From positions 2,561,001-2,625,000 of the forward strand of contig JANCRA010000014.1 in the NCBI GenBank assembly GCA_024362935.1: a stretch of 64,000 nucleotides of DNA, read 5' to 3'. This document shows, piece by piece, positions 24,440 to 35,210 of the stretch (position 1 is its first letter; every line of letters starts with the position of its first letter). The stretch comes from Setophaga petechia. Taxonomy: Eukaryota; Chordata; Aves; Passeriformes; Parulidae. The notes beneath the pieces are model-generated. The model was not told the DNA's origin. It saw only the letters and a program-made list of their open reading frames with translations, and did no database searches. The position numbers were made by a program, and so were the translations under genes.

Positions 24440-24564
24440 GATGAAGATGGGTACGGATGGGGCTCAGAGCAGCGTGATCTGGTGGGAATGTCCCTGCCTG
24501 TGGCACAGAGCTGGGACTGGATGAGGTTTAGAGTCCCTTTCAACCCAATTCCACAGCTCTGTGA
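24440..24564 (+). mobile_element. CR1: Degraded CR1 LINE 3' end
   Basis: GGATGGGGCTCAGAGCAGCG, GGGAATGTCCCTGCCTGTGG and GGACTGGATGAGGTTTAGAG, followed by GTCCCTTTCAACCC, follow the order of the CR1 3' end with many substitutions; the tail ends near CTCTGTGAC. Confidence 0.7.
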
Positions 24565-25099
24565 CACTGTGCCACCCCACAGCCCCTGCAGACAGCCCAC
24601 AAAACCCAGCAAGACGCAGCAGGGCGAACAACAACAGGCAAATGAGCATTGGGAAAAAAAAAAGCATAATTATATTAAAAAAAAAAGCGCTTTAACTACA
24701 TGACAGCTTGGTTGAACCCCTGTTCCTGCATTTGCTTAGCTGAGGGCTATCTTTGCAAGTCCTCGCTGCCAGATGTTCCCATATTTGCATGCGGGGTGAA
24801 GGGAGGGATGCTCGCGGTGCCGGATGGCGATTGCCACCCAGTGGCTGCTCGCACCGAGCTGCTTCTGTCTTGAAAACGCCCCAAAATCGCTTTTCCCAGC
24901 GCAGAACAGCCGTGGTTTTTTCCTCCATCGGGGACTCTGAAACCCGCGGGCACTTCTTTGGCAACCAGGGGGATTTGGCTGCCTTGGAGGGACACAAAAC
25001 TGATTTTTTTTTTTTAAATTTTTTTTTTTTTTGCTGCAGGGAAGATCTGCAGTTCTGAGGAAACCTTGCTGATACACCTGGGCCACATCCTGACAGGGG
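24565..25099. other. CpG-enriched unique segment between A/T runs
   Basis: From about 24775 to 24960 CpGs are frequent (CTCGCGGTGCCGGATGGCGA), unlike neighbours; A- and T-runs lie at about 24655-24690 and 25003-25032. It could be a regulatory element or a GC-rich conserved element; no coding frame is convincing. Confidence 0.4.
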
Positions 25100-25182
25100 C
25101 TGGCAGACCCCATCCTCAGGGATGGGGGAATTAGCTCAGCTCACATCTCCAAGGCTCCCTTTTCATAAAATCCACAGAATTT
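25100..25182 (+). repeat. Dispersed duplicate, copy 1 (pair with 26251-26342)
   Basis: CTGGCAGACCCCATCCTCAG through CATCTCCAAGGCTCCCTTTT to TCATAAAATCCACAGAA matches 26251-26342, apart from a short insertion in the second copy. Confidence 0.75.
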
Positions 25183-25240
25183 TAGGGTTGAGAGGAACAT
25201 CTGGAAGTTAAAAGTCCAACCTCCTTTTCCCCCCTGACCT
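25173..25240 (-). mobile_element. CR1: Probable CR1 LINE 3' fragment
   Basis: CACAGAATTTTAGGGTTGAG, then AGGAACATCTGGAAG and AGTCCAACCTCC, resembles the reverse complement of another CR1 tail type. Short and diverged. Confidence 0.55.
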
Positions 25241-26250
25241 TATTCCTTGTCTCTGGTAATGCCAAACAATAAATCTGTATAATTTCTAGAATTTAGAAAT
25301 CATATTTAGAATATGATTTAGAAATAATTAGATATCAAAATTTAGAAATCATAATTTCTAAATCTGCTGCAAGTTTTTGCCACAGAGACACCTCAGACAC
25401 CAGGGACTTGAGCTTTGATGGTTTTCCTGCTGGTCCCTCCCGTGTTTGGGCTCATTTTTGGTCCTCACAAATATTCTGTCTGAAATGAAACAGCAGAGTC
25501 CCCTCAGCAAACACAACTCTCTGCTCTGGCTCTCCTAGGGATTTTTTTTGAAAGGTATATTTTGTATTTCTATTATATTTTTATGTATTTTGTATTTCCA
25601 TTGTATTTTTATATATTTATATTTTGTATTTCTAATTGTATTTTTATCTCTAGAAACCACAGTCAATTAGTAGAATTATTCCATGTACCTACAACAGCAC
25701 TAACCCTGCTCCTAAAACAGCTTTAAAAATCCAATTTCCATCACTTACTCAGCAAACAATGCTCACCTTTATACAGACACCTCTCCCACACACCTATTTA
25801 ACCACAAACCCTTTAAATTCAGCACAGTGCACCTTGCTGTGGTTAGTGAGGCTAATTAGGAGCAGAGGAGAGGAAATGCTGTTGCTGCAGCATGATTATT
25901 TATTTTTTTTCCCTGATGCTTCAGTGGTTGGAGCAGCTCGTGTGAGGCTGTAACCTACAAGAGCTGGAGGTGTTTGCTGAGCCAGCTGCTTGTTCCTTTT
26001 GGCTTCCAGCAGCTGGTAGGGCAGCAAATTCCCTGGATTTGGTTTGAAATGTGCTCTGCATCCCTTGGAAACGCTTGGAGGAGGCTGTTCCTGAGCCCGG
26101 GGGGAGCCCTGTCAGAGTTAATGGCTGCTGGCAGATTTTTCTTTAAGAGTTGCAATGGAGCATAAATTCCCTGATCCTGGAGCTGGAGGGGGATAAGTGG
26201 GAGCCCAGAAATCCTTTCTGGGGGAGTGGGGGCTGCTGGGGAGGGGATTG
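25241..26250. other. A/T-rich unique sequence with palindromes
   Basis: At 25285-25365 there are several overlapping inverted repeats built from TTTAGAAAT and ATTTCTAAA. At 25550-25652 a degenerate repeat of about 35-40 bp contains TTTTGTATTTCTATTATATT. No gene is seen. Confidence 0.55.
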
Positions 26251-26342
26251 CTGGCAGAGCCCATCCTCAGGGAAGGTCCCAGCAGGGACCTGGGGAATTG
26301 TCCTCAAATCTCCAAGGTTTCCTTTTCATAAAACCACAGAAC
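26251..26342 (+). repeat. Dispersed duplicate, copy 2
   Basis: Matches 25100-25182 (CTGGCAGAGCCCATCCTCAG to TTCATAAAACCACAGAACTG) with a short extra piece after CTCAGGGA. Confidence 0.75.
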
Positions 26343-27434
26343 TGTGAGGATGGGGATGTCCCCTCTGCTCTGCTCTCCTCCCCTCCTTGGGGGTTTTCTG
26401 TTTGGAAAAGCAGAGAAGTGTCTGTGTGAGCTGATAAATAGATAAATGGTTGGGCAGCTGATGAGGGGAGTGTTGGGATGAGCTCCCTTCCCTTCTCCAT
26501 CCCACAGGGAATGGGAGCAGCCCTGGGACAGCACCCCTGGGGTGCTGCCTCTCAGTGTCCTCTTCCTTCACCAAAGCAAACCTGGCCACACGAGCAGGGC
26601 TGGAAATCTGGGAGGACCCAGCTGCTCTGTGGGGGCTGATGTTGGGTGTCCAGAGCCAAAAATTCACTCCAAACCCCCTGATCTGAGGTGCAATTCTGGA
26701 ATAAAACCAAATTATTTTCTCAATCCTGCTCTCAAGGCAGAGTTTAACCTCAAACCTCTGCTCAGCTGCCTGCTTGTAGGAATCACCTGCTGCTTTCCAA
26801 GGGGAAAATCCCAATTCTGGTTATTCCAGCACTAAATCCCAGTGCTGCTTTCCCCAGCTCTGAAGCTCTTTGGGCACCCCAAGGCAGCCCTGCAGCAGCA
26901 TTTCCTGCACCAAACCTCGTGCCCTGCAGCACAGCTGATCCCCCTCCTGCACAGAACCACCCGTGGGAACTGCTTGACCACTGCTAAACTTTCTCCCAGT
27001 GCAAAACTCCCTTCCCTGTTGGTCAGCATTTCATTTACACTCGGTTCATCTGCCAAAAAAAAAAAAAAAAAAACCAACCAAAAAAAATAAAAAAAGGAGA
27101 TTTGCAGCCTCCAAACCATTTCCTCTTTCTGTGGGATGCTCTGCTGAGCTGGGGACAAACACAGCCTGTGTGGGTTTGACAAAATCTGACTGTGCACCCC
27201 CTTTGGGCTGGGTTTAGTTGGGGTAAAATCACCTTTTTTTGGTGATATAACTGTAAATTCTGTGTGCTGAAAGGCAGAGCAGCACTGGGGAAGGTAAAAG
27301 CTGTGCTGGCTGCACCACTGGAAATATCTGGAATATTGGTGGCACCAGGCACTTTCTGCAAACAATAATTGGGTAAAAGGAGGAAGATTATTCCAAAAGG
27401 GTGGAAAACTCCTGGTGTTTATCACACAGAGTGC
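26343..27434. other. Unique sequence with an A-rich tract
   Basis: An A-run spans about 27055-27097. The 205-codon minus ORF (26832-27449) has no recognisable domain and crosses this run. No gene is called. Confidence 0.5.
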
Positions 27435-27572
27435 TGGTGGCTGCTCCATCCCTAAAGCCCTTCAAGGTCAGGTTGTGCAGGGCTTTGAGCAGCCTGAAGA
27501 GGTTGGAAATGTCGCTGTTAATTGCAGGGATGCTGGATTAGAGGAGCTCCAAAGGTGCATTCCCATGGGAGC
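27435..27572 (+). mobile_element. CR1: Degraded CR1 LINE 3' region
   Basis: GGCTGCTCCATCCCTAAAGC, then AAGGTCAGGTTGTGCAGGGC and TTTGAGCAGCCTGAAGAGG, follows the CR1 order (CATCCCTGGAAGTG, AAGGCCAGGTTGGA, TTTGAGCAACCTG). The last part is decayed. Confidence 0.65.
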
Positions 27573-28179
27573 TGCTCTGGGAGGGATTCTGCACCCGTCT
27601 CAGCTGGAGGAGGTGCAGCCCTGGCAGCACCAACGTCCCCCTGAGTGCTAATGAGAAAGCAGAAATTCTGCTTTTTCCCCTAAATCAGCCTAGAGAAGGC
27701 ACGCTGGGGTTTCAAAATCGAACCTTTTTGTCAGACTTCCTTAAAAATTTAACTTATTCCTTCCCTGGGCTCTTCCTTTCCCTAAGGCGAGAGGGGAAGT
27801 GGAACCATCTACTCCTATTGATTTTTAAATATCTGCTTTTCTTCAGAAACGCTCAGGATTTTGGTTAAAAAAGAACTTTTGCATCAAGTCTCTGTAGCTT
27901 TTTATTCTTTATCCTTCTGAGTATCATCTAATCATTGAATGTGTGACAAGTTGCCCAGTCTGGCAAATAAGTTTCTGATTATCTTAACATAGAAATTATA
28001 TTGGGTTTTTAAAATTGCTCCTTGTTCCTGAAAACCTGGAGAGAATGGTCACATTTATATTTTATTTTTGGATTTTGTATATCCATCCATATATATTTTA
28101 TGACTCAACATAATACCTGTGTATCTATGAATAAAACTCTTTATAAAGCTTTTCAAACTTTAATGTCCCAGCTAAAACC
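27573..28179. other. Unique A/T-rich sequence, nothing recognised
   Basis: Low-CpG, A/T-rich stretch without a recognised repeat or exon. Confidence 0.5.
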
Positions 28180-28226
28180 CATCCCAAATCAAACTCATTC
28201 GGAGAAGGAATTGAGGTAAACCCCTC
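28180..28226 (+). repeat. 47-bp dispersed duplicate, copy 1
   Basis: CATCCCAAATCAAACTCATT to GGTAAACCCCTC aligns without gaps to 29005-29051, with about six differences in 47 positions. Confidence 0.75.
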
Positions 28227-28404
28227 AATTTTCTGATTTTCTACCCATTTTGCCTTCTTTAAAAAGCCACTTCCCAGCAGCTCCATAGATATTTTTCCTT
28301 CAGGAAGCCCTGGTGCTACAGGAAAATGGATTTATCACTCCTATTCCTCAATTCCTACTTGCTCTGGCTGCCAATTAGCAAATTAACTACCCGGGTGTAA
28401 CAGA

Positions 28405-28810
28405 TTCATAAATTTATAATAAATTTAGGGGAAGTAAAAGGGGTAATATTAAAATATAAATAAACTATAAAAATAAAATACAGATATATAAAAATATAAA
28501 TATATATTATACAAAATTGAAATGTATAAATAAAACCATAAAAATCATAATATAAAATATAAATATATTTATATGTAAATATATTATAGTTATTAAATAT
28601 TATATATAAAATAGTATATATTTTAAATATTATATATTAAATATTTAATATTAAATATTTATTAAATAATATTTATTAAAATATATAAATATTATATATA
28701 ATATTTATATATAAATATATAAATATATATAAAAATATAATTATAAGTATAAATGTAATTATAAATGTAAATTAAAAATAAATATAATAAAAAAATGAAA
28801 TATAAAAATT
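28405..28810. repeat. A/T-only low-complexity tract
   Basis: About 400 bp almost free of G and C, made of TATAAATATATT-like motifs with many self-complementary stretches. Confidence 0.9.
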
Positions 28811-29004
28811 AGGAGAAATAAAGCATTGCTCTAAAGCACCTGTGAACAATGACCTGGGTCCCAAAGCACTTGAATTCCTGCTTTAATCCCCATGGCACTG
28901 ATTCCCAGGAATTTTTCTCTGCCGTTTCAGGAATGGAAGGAGATGAGATCAGATGGAGCCAGGGCTCTACCAAACCTGGGTTCATTCCAAGCTGGAGCTC
29001 TGCA

Positions 29005-29051
29005 CATCCCAAATCAAACCCAAATGGGGAAGGAATTGAGGCAAACCCCTC
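29005..29051 (+). repeat. 47-bp dispersed duplicate, copy 2
   Basis: Aligns to 28180-28226 and ends exactly where LTR copy D begins. Confidence 0.75.
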
Positions 29052-29490
29052 TGTGGTATTTTCTGAGACCCCTCTCAAAGGGAGGAATGATAAATCTGAC
29101 TCTGTGTTCTTACAAAGCTAATTTATTATTTTATAAGGTTAATTTATTATTTTATGATCTATATTATATTAAAGAATACTATACTAAACTGTATTAAAGA
29201 ATACAGAAAGGATACAGACAGAAGGCTAAAAAGATAATAATGAAAACTCGTGACTCTTTCCAGAGCCCTGACACAGCCTGACTCTGATTGGCCAATAAGT
29301 TAAAATAATTCACATTAAACCAATAAAACAATGACCACTTGATAAACAATGTCCAAACACATTCCAAAGCAGCAAAACACAGGAGAAGCAAATCAGACAA
29401 TTACTGTTTTCCTGTTTCCCTGAGGCTTCTCAGCTTCCCAGGAGAAGAATCCTGGGCAAAGGGATTTTTCCAGAAAAAATGCACCAGCAT
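29052..29490 (-). mobile_element. Solo LTR, diverged member of the same family (copy D)
   Basis: The minus strand starts near TGCTGGTGCATTTTTTCTGG, then has GGCTTCTC-type CTGAGAAGCCTCAGG, a TTGGCCAATCAGAGTCAGG block, TTAGTATAGTATTCTTTAAT, an AATAATAAATTA signal region and the ACAGAGTCAGATTTATCATT tail, ending ACCACA. Flanks CCCTC (29047-29051) and CCCTG (29491-29495) agree at four of five positions. A duplicated GGTTAATTTATTATTTTAT piece lies in its A/T-rich R part. Confidence 0.82.
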
Positions 29491-29574
29491 CCCTGGGTGA
29501 GTGTTTCTGGCACTTTCCAGGCTTCTGGGATGTGAGGGATGAGGGGTTTGAGGGAGATTTAGGAACACAGGGGA

Positions 29575-29880
29575 ACCCCAGCTCCCCCAAACGGAGCCAG
29601 ACAAGCCCAGCTGCGATCCCGGGGGGCTTCAGCTCTGGGAAATGCCTCGGGCAGGGGCAGGAGCTCAGCCCATCCTCGGAGGCTGCCTCGGGTCCCTCTC
29701 CAGGCGGCTGAGGATGCTCGGGCTGCCCGCAGAGCTCCTCCGGCGGCTTCTCTTGGCTCTGCCTCCCTCTAGTGAGAGCCGGAGCCGCCGGCAGCCGGGC
29801 CGGGCTGCGGAGCTGCCGGGGATGCTGAGAGGGCTGGGAGAGCCTGCGGGCTCTGAGGGGCGTTCCAGGGGTGCTGGGCG
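29575..29880. other. CpG-rich block (candidate CpG island)
   Basis: Dense CpGs (CTCCGGCGGCTTCTC, GAGCCGCCGGCAGCCGGGCC) between A/T-rich and repetitive neighbours. Open frames run through on both strands (29642-30178 plus, 29393-30118 minus) but continue into the next minisatellite and show no domain. It could be a promoter or first-exon CpG island, or just GC-rich repeat-associated sequence. Confidence 0.45.
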
Positions 29881-30142
29881 CATTTTGGGTGCTCTCCATC
29901 ACATTCCGAGGGTGCTGGGCGCATTTTGGGTGCTCTCCATCACATTCCAAGGATGCTGTGCACATTTTAGGTGCTGGTTTGAACTCAGTGAGGGTGCTGT
30001 GCACATTTTGGGTGTTGGTTTGAATGCACTGAGGGAGCTGTGCACATTTTGGGAGCTCTCCATCACATTCCAAGGGTGCTGCGCACATTTTGGGTGCTGG
30101 TTTGAACACACCGTGCACATTTTGGGTGCTGTGGATGTCTGT
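29866..30142. repeat. Minisatellite of about 40-45-bp units
   Basis: Six to seven units built on GTGCTGTGCACATTTTGGGT, followed either by GCTCTCCATCACATTCCAAG or by GCTGGTTTGAACTCAGTGAG. Two unit types are interspersed. Confidence 0.9.
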
Positions 30143-30342
30143 GGTGCTGCCCTGCAGACACTCAGCTGCTGGGGGTGAGCCTCAGCTGCGAGTCCTGGAT
30201 CCGGCCCAGCTCTGAGCGCTGTGCCTGCAGAACCCTGGGCTGGTTTGGACAGGAACGGTCCTTGAGGTTCCACCCCTCACACACCAAGTGGCAGAGCGAT
30301 TTCCCTCCTGGCAGTGCTGCCTGGGGACAATGGAGGTGTCGG

Positions 30343-30662
30343 AGGCAGGAGGGTGGGATGACAGCGACAATTCCTGATCCAGGGGCAGGAGGGTGGGATG
30401 ACAGTGATAATTCTGATCCAGGGGGCAGGAGGGTGGAATGGCACCGACAATTCCCCATCCAGGCACAGGAGGGTGGGATGACAGCGACAATTCCCGGTCC
30501 AGGGGCAGGAGGGTGGAATGGCACCGACAATTCCTGATCCAGGGGCAGGAGGGTGGGATGACAGTGATAATTCTGATCCAGGGGGCAGGAGGGTGGGATG
30601 GCACCGACAATTCCCCATCCAGGGGCAGGAGGGTGGGATGACAATGACAATTCCCGGTCCAT
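30343..30662. repeat. Minisatellite: eight 40-bp units with a 160-bp higher-order period
   Basis: Each unit is GGCAGGAGGGTGGGATG or a GGAATG variant, then a variable part. Variable endings occur in the order CCTGATCC, CTGATCC, CCCCATCC, CCCGGTCC, and then the same order again. Units 2 and 6, 3 and 7, and 4 and 8 are the closest pairs. The unit is 39-40 bp, so frames rotate through it and the ORFs here are artefacts. Confidence 0.95.
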
Positions 30663-30865
30663 CCCAGCCCTGCCAGCATGCAGACTGTGAGCCACAGCAG
30701 CCTGAATTCATCCCGAGCTGACTCTTTGCATCAAGTGGCTGCCGTGTTTTTAATCCAATCCCAGAGCCCCCAGGCAGGATTTGTTGTGCTGCTGGATTTT
30801 TCCTTCGCCAGCCAGGGCAGGATTTCATCAAACGATCTGGATAATTTCCCCACATGCTCAGGGGC

Positions 30866-31345
30866 ATTGATAATACAAATTAATATAAATCTATATTAAT
30901 AATAAATTAATATAAATAATAATAAATGTATACAAAATTATATAATATAAATTATATAAATTGTACATATAATATATATAAAATTATTATATATTATACA
31001 TATGTTATATAATATATATAATATATATAAAATATATAATCAATATAATATAAATTATTGATAATACAAATTAATATAAATCTATATTAATAATAAATTA
31101 ATATAAAAGAATAATAATTTTATACATAAAATTATATAAGATAAATTATACATATATAAAAATTATTATATATTATACATATATAAATTAATATTATATA
31201 TAAAATATATTATATATATAATGTGTAGAAATTATTTATAATATAAATTAATATAAATTTGTATTAATAATAAATTAATATATAAAGTAATAATAAATAT
31301 TTATTAATATTTAATTAAATAAATTAATATTTCTTTTTATTAATT
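30866..31345. repeat. A/T-rich tandem repeat, about three units of 177-191 bp
   Basis: The marker ATTGATAATACAAATTAATA occurs at 30866 and 31057, and a variant lies at 31234. Each is followed by TATTAATAATAAATTAATAT. Copies 1 and 2 align well; copy 3 is shorter. Confidence 0.85.
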
Positions 31346-32712
31346 TATACTTATATATCCTCCTCAACCCAGCAGCAAGGAGCAGGGTTTTTCCAGCCAG
31401 AGGAGCTCAGGCTGCTGCAGAGCTGGCAGCGAGATTTGCTGGAGGGAAAGGGCAAAACAAGAACAACAATTCCCTCACTCATCCTTGCAGAAAGGTGAAT
31501 TCCCTTCCCACAGCCCCAGCGAGCCCAGGGGGGATCCAGCTCAGGGTCAGGGCTGCTGGAGGCAGAACTTGCAGCTGGGGAACACGTGGGAGCAGGAGCA
31601 GGGAGAGGAGCCAATTCCAAACCCTTCTGGCCAGGCAGCTGCCAGGATTTCCAAAGGAAAAGGTTCTCCTCAGGTTTATGGCAGCTGGAAAGGAACCCCA
31701 GGTGAGGGATCAGCCAAGAAATGTGGGAACGGCAGCAGGGGCTGCTCACACTCAGAGGATGAGCAGGATTTATTGCATGGAGGGCAAAAAAGAAATGAGC
31801 TGAATGTGCTGGGAAAATGGGGACTGCAGGGAAGCACAGGGCAGTGACAGTGCAGGAGCATGGCTGTAATCTCAGGTAGTAAAAATGTCAATATTGTGGG
31901 CCAAGCCCAGAGGGCAGTTTTGCTGTTTTCTGGATTTTGAAGTTTAAAATGTTCTACCCCTCCCTCCAGGTTTGGGTTTATTTCTGCTGCGTTTCTGCCA
32001 CATATTAATAAAGCTGAATATTGATGCTTTGGGGTTATCAGTTAAGCAGAAGAGCTCCCAGGCACTGGAGCCAAATGGATTTTCCTTGAGGACACCTCCT
32101 TGGAAGTCGCCAGCACAGACACCTCTGTCTCTGCTGGGCCTGAAGTGCTGTCTGTGTGTGCACCTCAAGAAGGTGTTAACAACAACCCACCCCCATCCCA
32201 GGGCTGCCTTTCCCTTTTCCCTTCCCAACCCACCCTTCCCTTCTCATCTCCCCAGCCTCCAGCTGGGACCAACCCTGGCTTCGACTTCAAAGCTTTTTTT
32301 TTTCTTTTTCCTTTTTTCTCCCTCTTTCCCTCCTCGTTTTACTTCTCCCTCCTGCCAAATTTCCCTCCTGGAAGATCCATATCTGCCCTTACCCTGCTCT
32401 TTCATGTGGCACCTCTCACCCTGCTGCCGAGGTGTGGATGGGGGCAGGCACAACATCTCCCTAAAAACCCCCCGGCATTCCTGAGCCCTGCAAAGGCGAC
32501 ATCCACAGCTCCCCTGGGTGCCATATAACACCAAAGGCTCCCTGCCACACATCCAGCAGCTGCAGGCTTTGATTGTGATAGGGATCTGCACCGGCTCGGG
32601 GCAGGGATGGGGTTTATGGCTCTGCTTTCCCCCCGCTGGCGTCACCGGGAATGGCACTGGGTGGGCTTGGGATCTAAACTGCCGGGATGGAGCCAGGGGG
32701 GTTCTGCTCCTG
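31346..32712. other. Unique sequence with pyrimidine tracts
   Basis: A C/T-rich tract lies at 32205-32360, including a T-run near 32296-32306. Two overlapping plus-strand ORFs (31972-32484, 32100-32528) pass through it; their Phe/Pro/Ser-rich ends simply reflect the tract. No gene is called. Confidence 0.5.
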
Positions 32713-33445
32713 ATGGCAAAATCTGGGCAGGGTTTTCTTTCTTCTTCTCTGCAAGAAAATGCCTGGTAGGTTTGGAGCCTGATTCATTCCTAGATCGAAA
32801 ACTGTGGCCTGTTTTGGTGGAAATTAGGGGTAGTTTGGGAAATAAGAATGGAAGAAAATGTGCAAAAGCAGTATTTGAGTTTTTAATACCTCTCTATTGT
32901 TGGAAATTAGGGGGAGTTTGGGAAACAAGAATGGAAGAAAATGTGTAAAAAGCAGTATTTGAGTTTTTAATACTTGTCCATCCATCCTTCCACTCCCTGG
33001 GACTGGACAGACACCAGCAGCTGTGCCTGAGTGCTTGAACTTTTCTATTTACTGCAGGGAAAAATAGGGGGAAATGAGGGGAAATAGGGAGAATTTGAGG
33101 ATCCAAAATTTGAGCCATGGGAGTCTTCTCCTGATGGCAAAATCTGGGCAGGCTTTTCTTTCTTCATCTCTCCAAGAAAATGCCTGGTGGGTTTGGAGCC
33201 TGATCCACTCCTAGATGGAGATCTGGGCATCGTTGTGGCTTTTTTTGTTGGAAATTTGGGAAACAGGAATGGAAGAAAATGTGTAAAAAGCAGTATTTGA
33301 GTTTTAATACTTCTCCATCCTCCCTTCCCTGCCTGGGACTGGACAGACACCAGCAGCTGGGTCCGAGTGCTTGAACTTTTCTATTTGCTGCAGGGAAAAA
33401 TGGGGGAAATGAGGGGAAATAGGGAGAATTTGAGCATTTTCTGGG
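32713..33445. repeat. Two-copy tandem duplication, period about 421 bp, with nested duplication
   Basis: GATGGCAAAATCTGGGCAGG occurs at 32712 and 33133, and the following 310 bases align with a gap in copy 2. Within copy 1, GAATGGAAGAAAATGTG and CAGTATTTGAGTTTTTAATA are themselves duplicated about 80 bp apart. Confidence 0.9.
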
Positions 33446-34030
33446 AAAAGCAACACTATGCCATGCAGGGGTGCAAATACTTGCATACTGGGCATTGACT
33501 GCAGCTCCTGAGGGATTCAAGGATTCCTTTTAAGGATCAGGGAGTCTCCCTGTGCCAGGTTTTACAGTGCCCACAAAACAGTATCAGGCTGTTTTCCTTG
33601 TGCCAAGGCTGCCTGGAGCTGGAGTTTTGGGATGTGCAGCCAAAACTGCCAGAGCAGCACAGGAAATATTTTTGTTTGCAGATTATTTATTAGCAATAAT
33701 TTAGGAATTATAATTTTGGAATTATTATTATTATTATTATTATTATTATTTATAATAATTTATTATATAATTTATAATTATTTATTATTATAAATAATTT
33801 AGGAATTATTATTTTGGAAAGTTCCTAATTTAGGAAAATAAATTAGGAATCATAAATCTTGCATCCATCCTACGGCAGATCCCTCTGGGTGCATTTTGGG
33901 CTGCTCCTTCCCTGGAAACAAAACCAGGCAAATCCATGCTCAGCCTTCTAGGGGAGGGGATGTCACCCCAAATCCCTGCTGGCATCTCCAGGTGTGGGGG
34001 ATGCTGCTCATCCCCAGGGGCATCCAGCAC
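33446..34030. other. Unique sequence with an (ATT)n microsatellite
   Basis: About ten ATT triplets at 33720-33750, continuing as A/T-rich sequence to 33860. Nothing else is recognised. Confidence 0.7.
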
Positions 34031-34260
34031 CATTCCCAAGCAGCCAGCCCTGTCAGCGCGTTAATTACAGGGCTCTAATGGGAAATGTAAACAGGAAAGC
34101 TCCGGGGGGAGATAAAGGAGGGCAGGGGTGGCAGCCCGGGCTCCCTCTGCTGCGAGGAATGGACTCGAGAGCAGAGCTGCCTGCGCACCCCGCGGCTGGC
34201 GGCCGCTCAAAGGTGTTAATTGGGGACGGGAGATAAGCACGGGGACGCTGTCCCCAGCTG
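34031..34260. promoter_or_regulatory. CpG-rich block with clustered factor-like motifs
   Basis: CpGs are frequent (GCGCACCCCGCGGCTGGCGG). The block holds a forkhead-type TGTAAACA, two GATA-type AGATAA sites, and GTTAATTA/GTTAATTG sites within about 200 bp. This combination suggests a possible enhancer or CpG-rich regulatory element. It is inference; motif matches of this length occur by chance. Confidence 0.35.
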
Positions 34261-34433
34261 TTCCCCTTTTTTTGGGAGCAATCACATTCCACGGGGCTGG
34301 GAGTTCAGCGGCACAGACGCAGAGTTGGTGCTTTAGGGAGGGGATGGGGCTGTGAGCTGCTGAGCCAGAGTGGGAATGGATTCAGAGGGAGTTTAGATGG
34401 GATGCTGGGGAGGAATTCCTGGGCTGGGATGGA

Positions 34434-34597
34434 GTTCCCAGAACAGCTGTGGCTGTCCCTAAATCCCTGGGAGTGTCCCAGGCCAGGCTGGACAGGGCTG
34501 GGAGCACCCTGGGGCAGTGGGAGCTGTCCCTGCCATGGCTGGGGATGGACTGGATGAGTTTAAGGTCCCTTCCAATCCAAACCCTTCCATAATTCCC
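34434..34597 (+). mobile_element. CR1: CR1 LINE 3' end
   Basis: CCCAGAACAGCTGTGGCTGT, CCAGGCCAGGCTGGACAGGG, GGGAGCTGTCCCTGCCATGG and TGGATGAGTTTAAGGTCCCT lead to the TTCCAATCCAAACCC tail in the CR1 order. It overlaps the start of the tandem duplication below. Confidence 0.85.
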
Positions 34598-35210
34598 CAA
34601 TTTTCATCCACTTCAGCAGAATTGAGGATATTTTGGGGTAGACTGCATTCTCCTTGTGTTTGTGGCATGTTTGGTGTCCCCACAGCTCGGGTTTGTGTTT
34701 GAACCTGGCCCAGCACTGGTGACGCTGCTCAAAGCAGAAGAAATCCCCTCACCAGTGCTGTCCCTCATCCTCCTGAAGAATCTCTTCCTTTTTGGGGGAG
34801 TGAGAATTAAAAACAGAGAAGAAATGGTTGGAAATGGCTTGTGCAGGGTCTGGGGGAAGGTTGGAAATGCATCCAGTTCAAACTCATCCAGTCTGGGGGA
34901 CTGAATGAGTTTGAAGATCCCTTCCAATCCAAACCCTTCTATAATTCCACAATTTTCATCCACTTGAAATGAATTGAGGAAATGAAGGTGTTGACTGCAT
35001 TTTCCTTGTGTTTGTGGCATGTTTGGTGTCCCCACAGCTCAGGTTTGTGGTTGAACCAGTGGCCCACTGGTGACGCTGCTCAGAGCAGAAGAAATCCCCT
35101 CACCAGTGCTGTCCCTCATCCTCCTGAAGAACCTCTCCCTTTCTGGGGAGGGTGAGAGTTAAAAACAGAGAAGAAATGGTTGGAAATGGCTTGGGCAGGG
35201 TCTGGGTCTT
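34540..35210. repeat. Two-copy tandem duplication, period about 352 bp
   Basis: TGTGGCATGTTTGGTGTCCC occurs at 34661 and 35013; about 300 bases around each align, including the CR1 tail (second copy 34898-34955) and GCAGAAGAAATCCCCTCACC. Because the duplicated unit includes the CR1 end, the duplication happened after the CR1 insertion. Confidence 0.9.

Noticed and set aside
29393..30118. 241-codon minus ORF, the longest in the window
   Set aside because: Half of it lies in a tandem repeat and the rest in CpG-rich DNA; the repeated CTAPLECDGE-like peptide comes from the repeat unit, and no domain is seen.
30165..30867. Long repetitive minus ORFs resembling a repeat protein
   Set aside because: The 40-bp unit is not a multiple of three, so the same repeat is read in rotating frames; all are artefacts.
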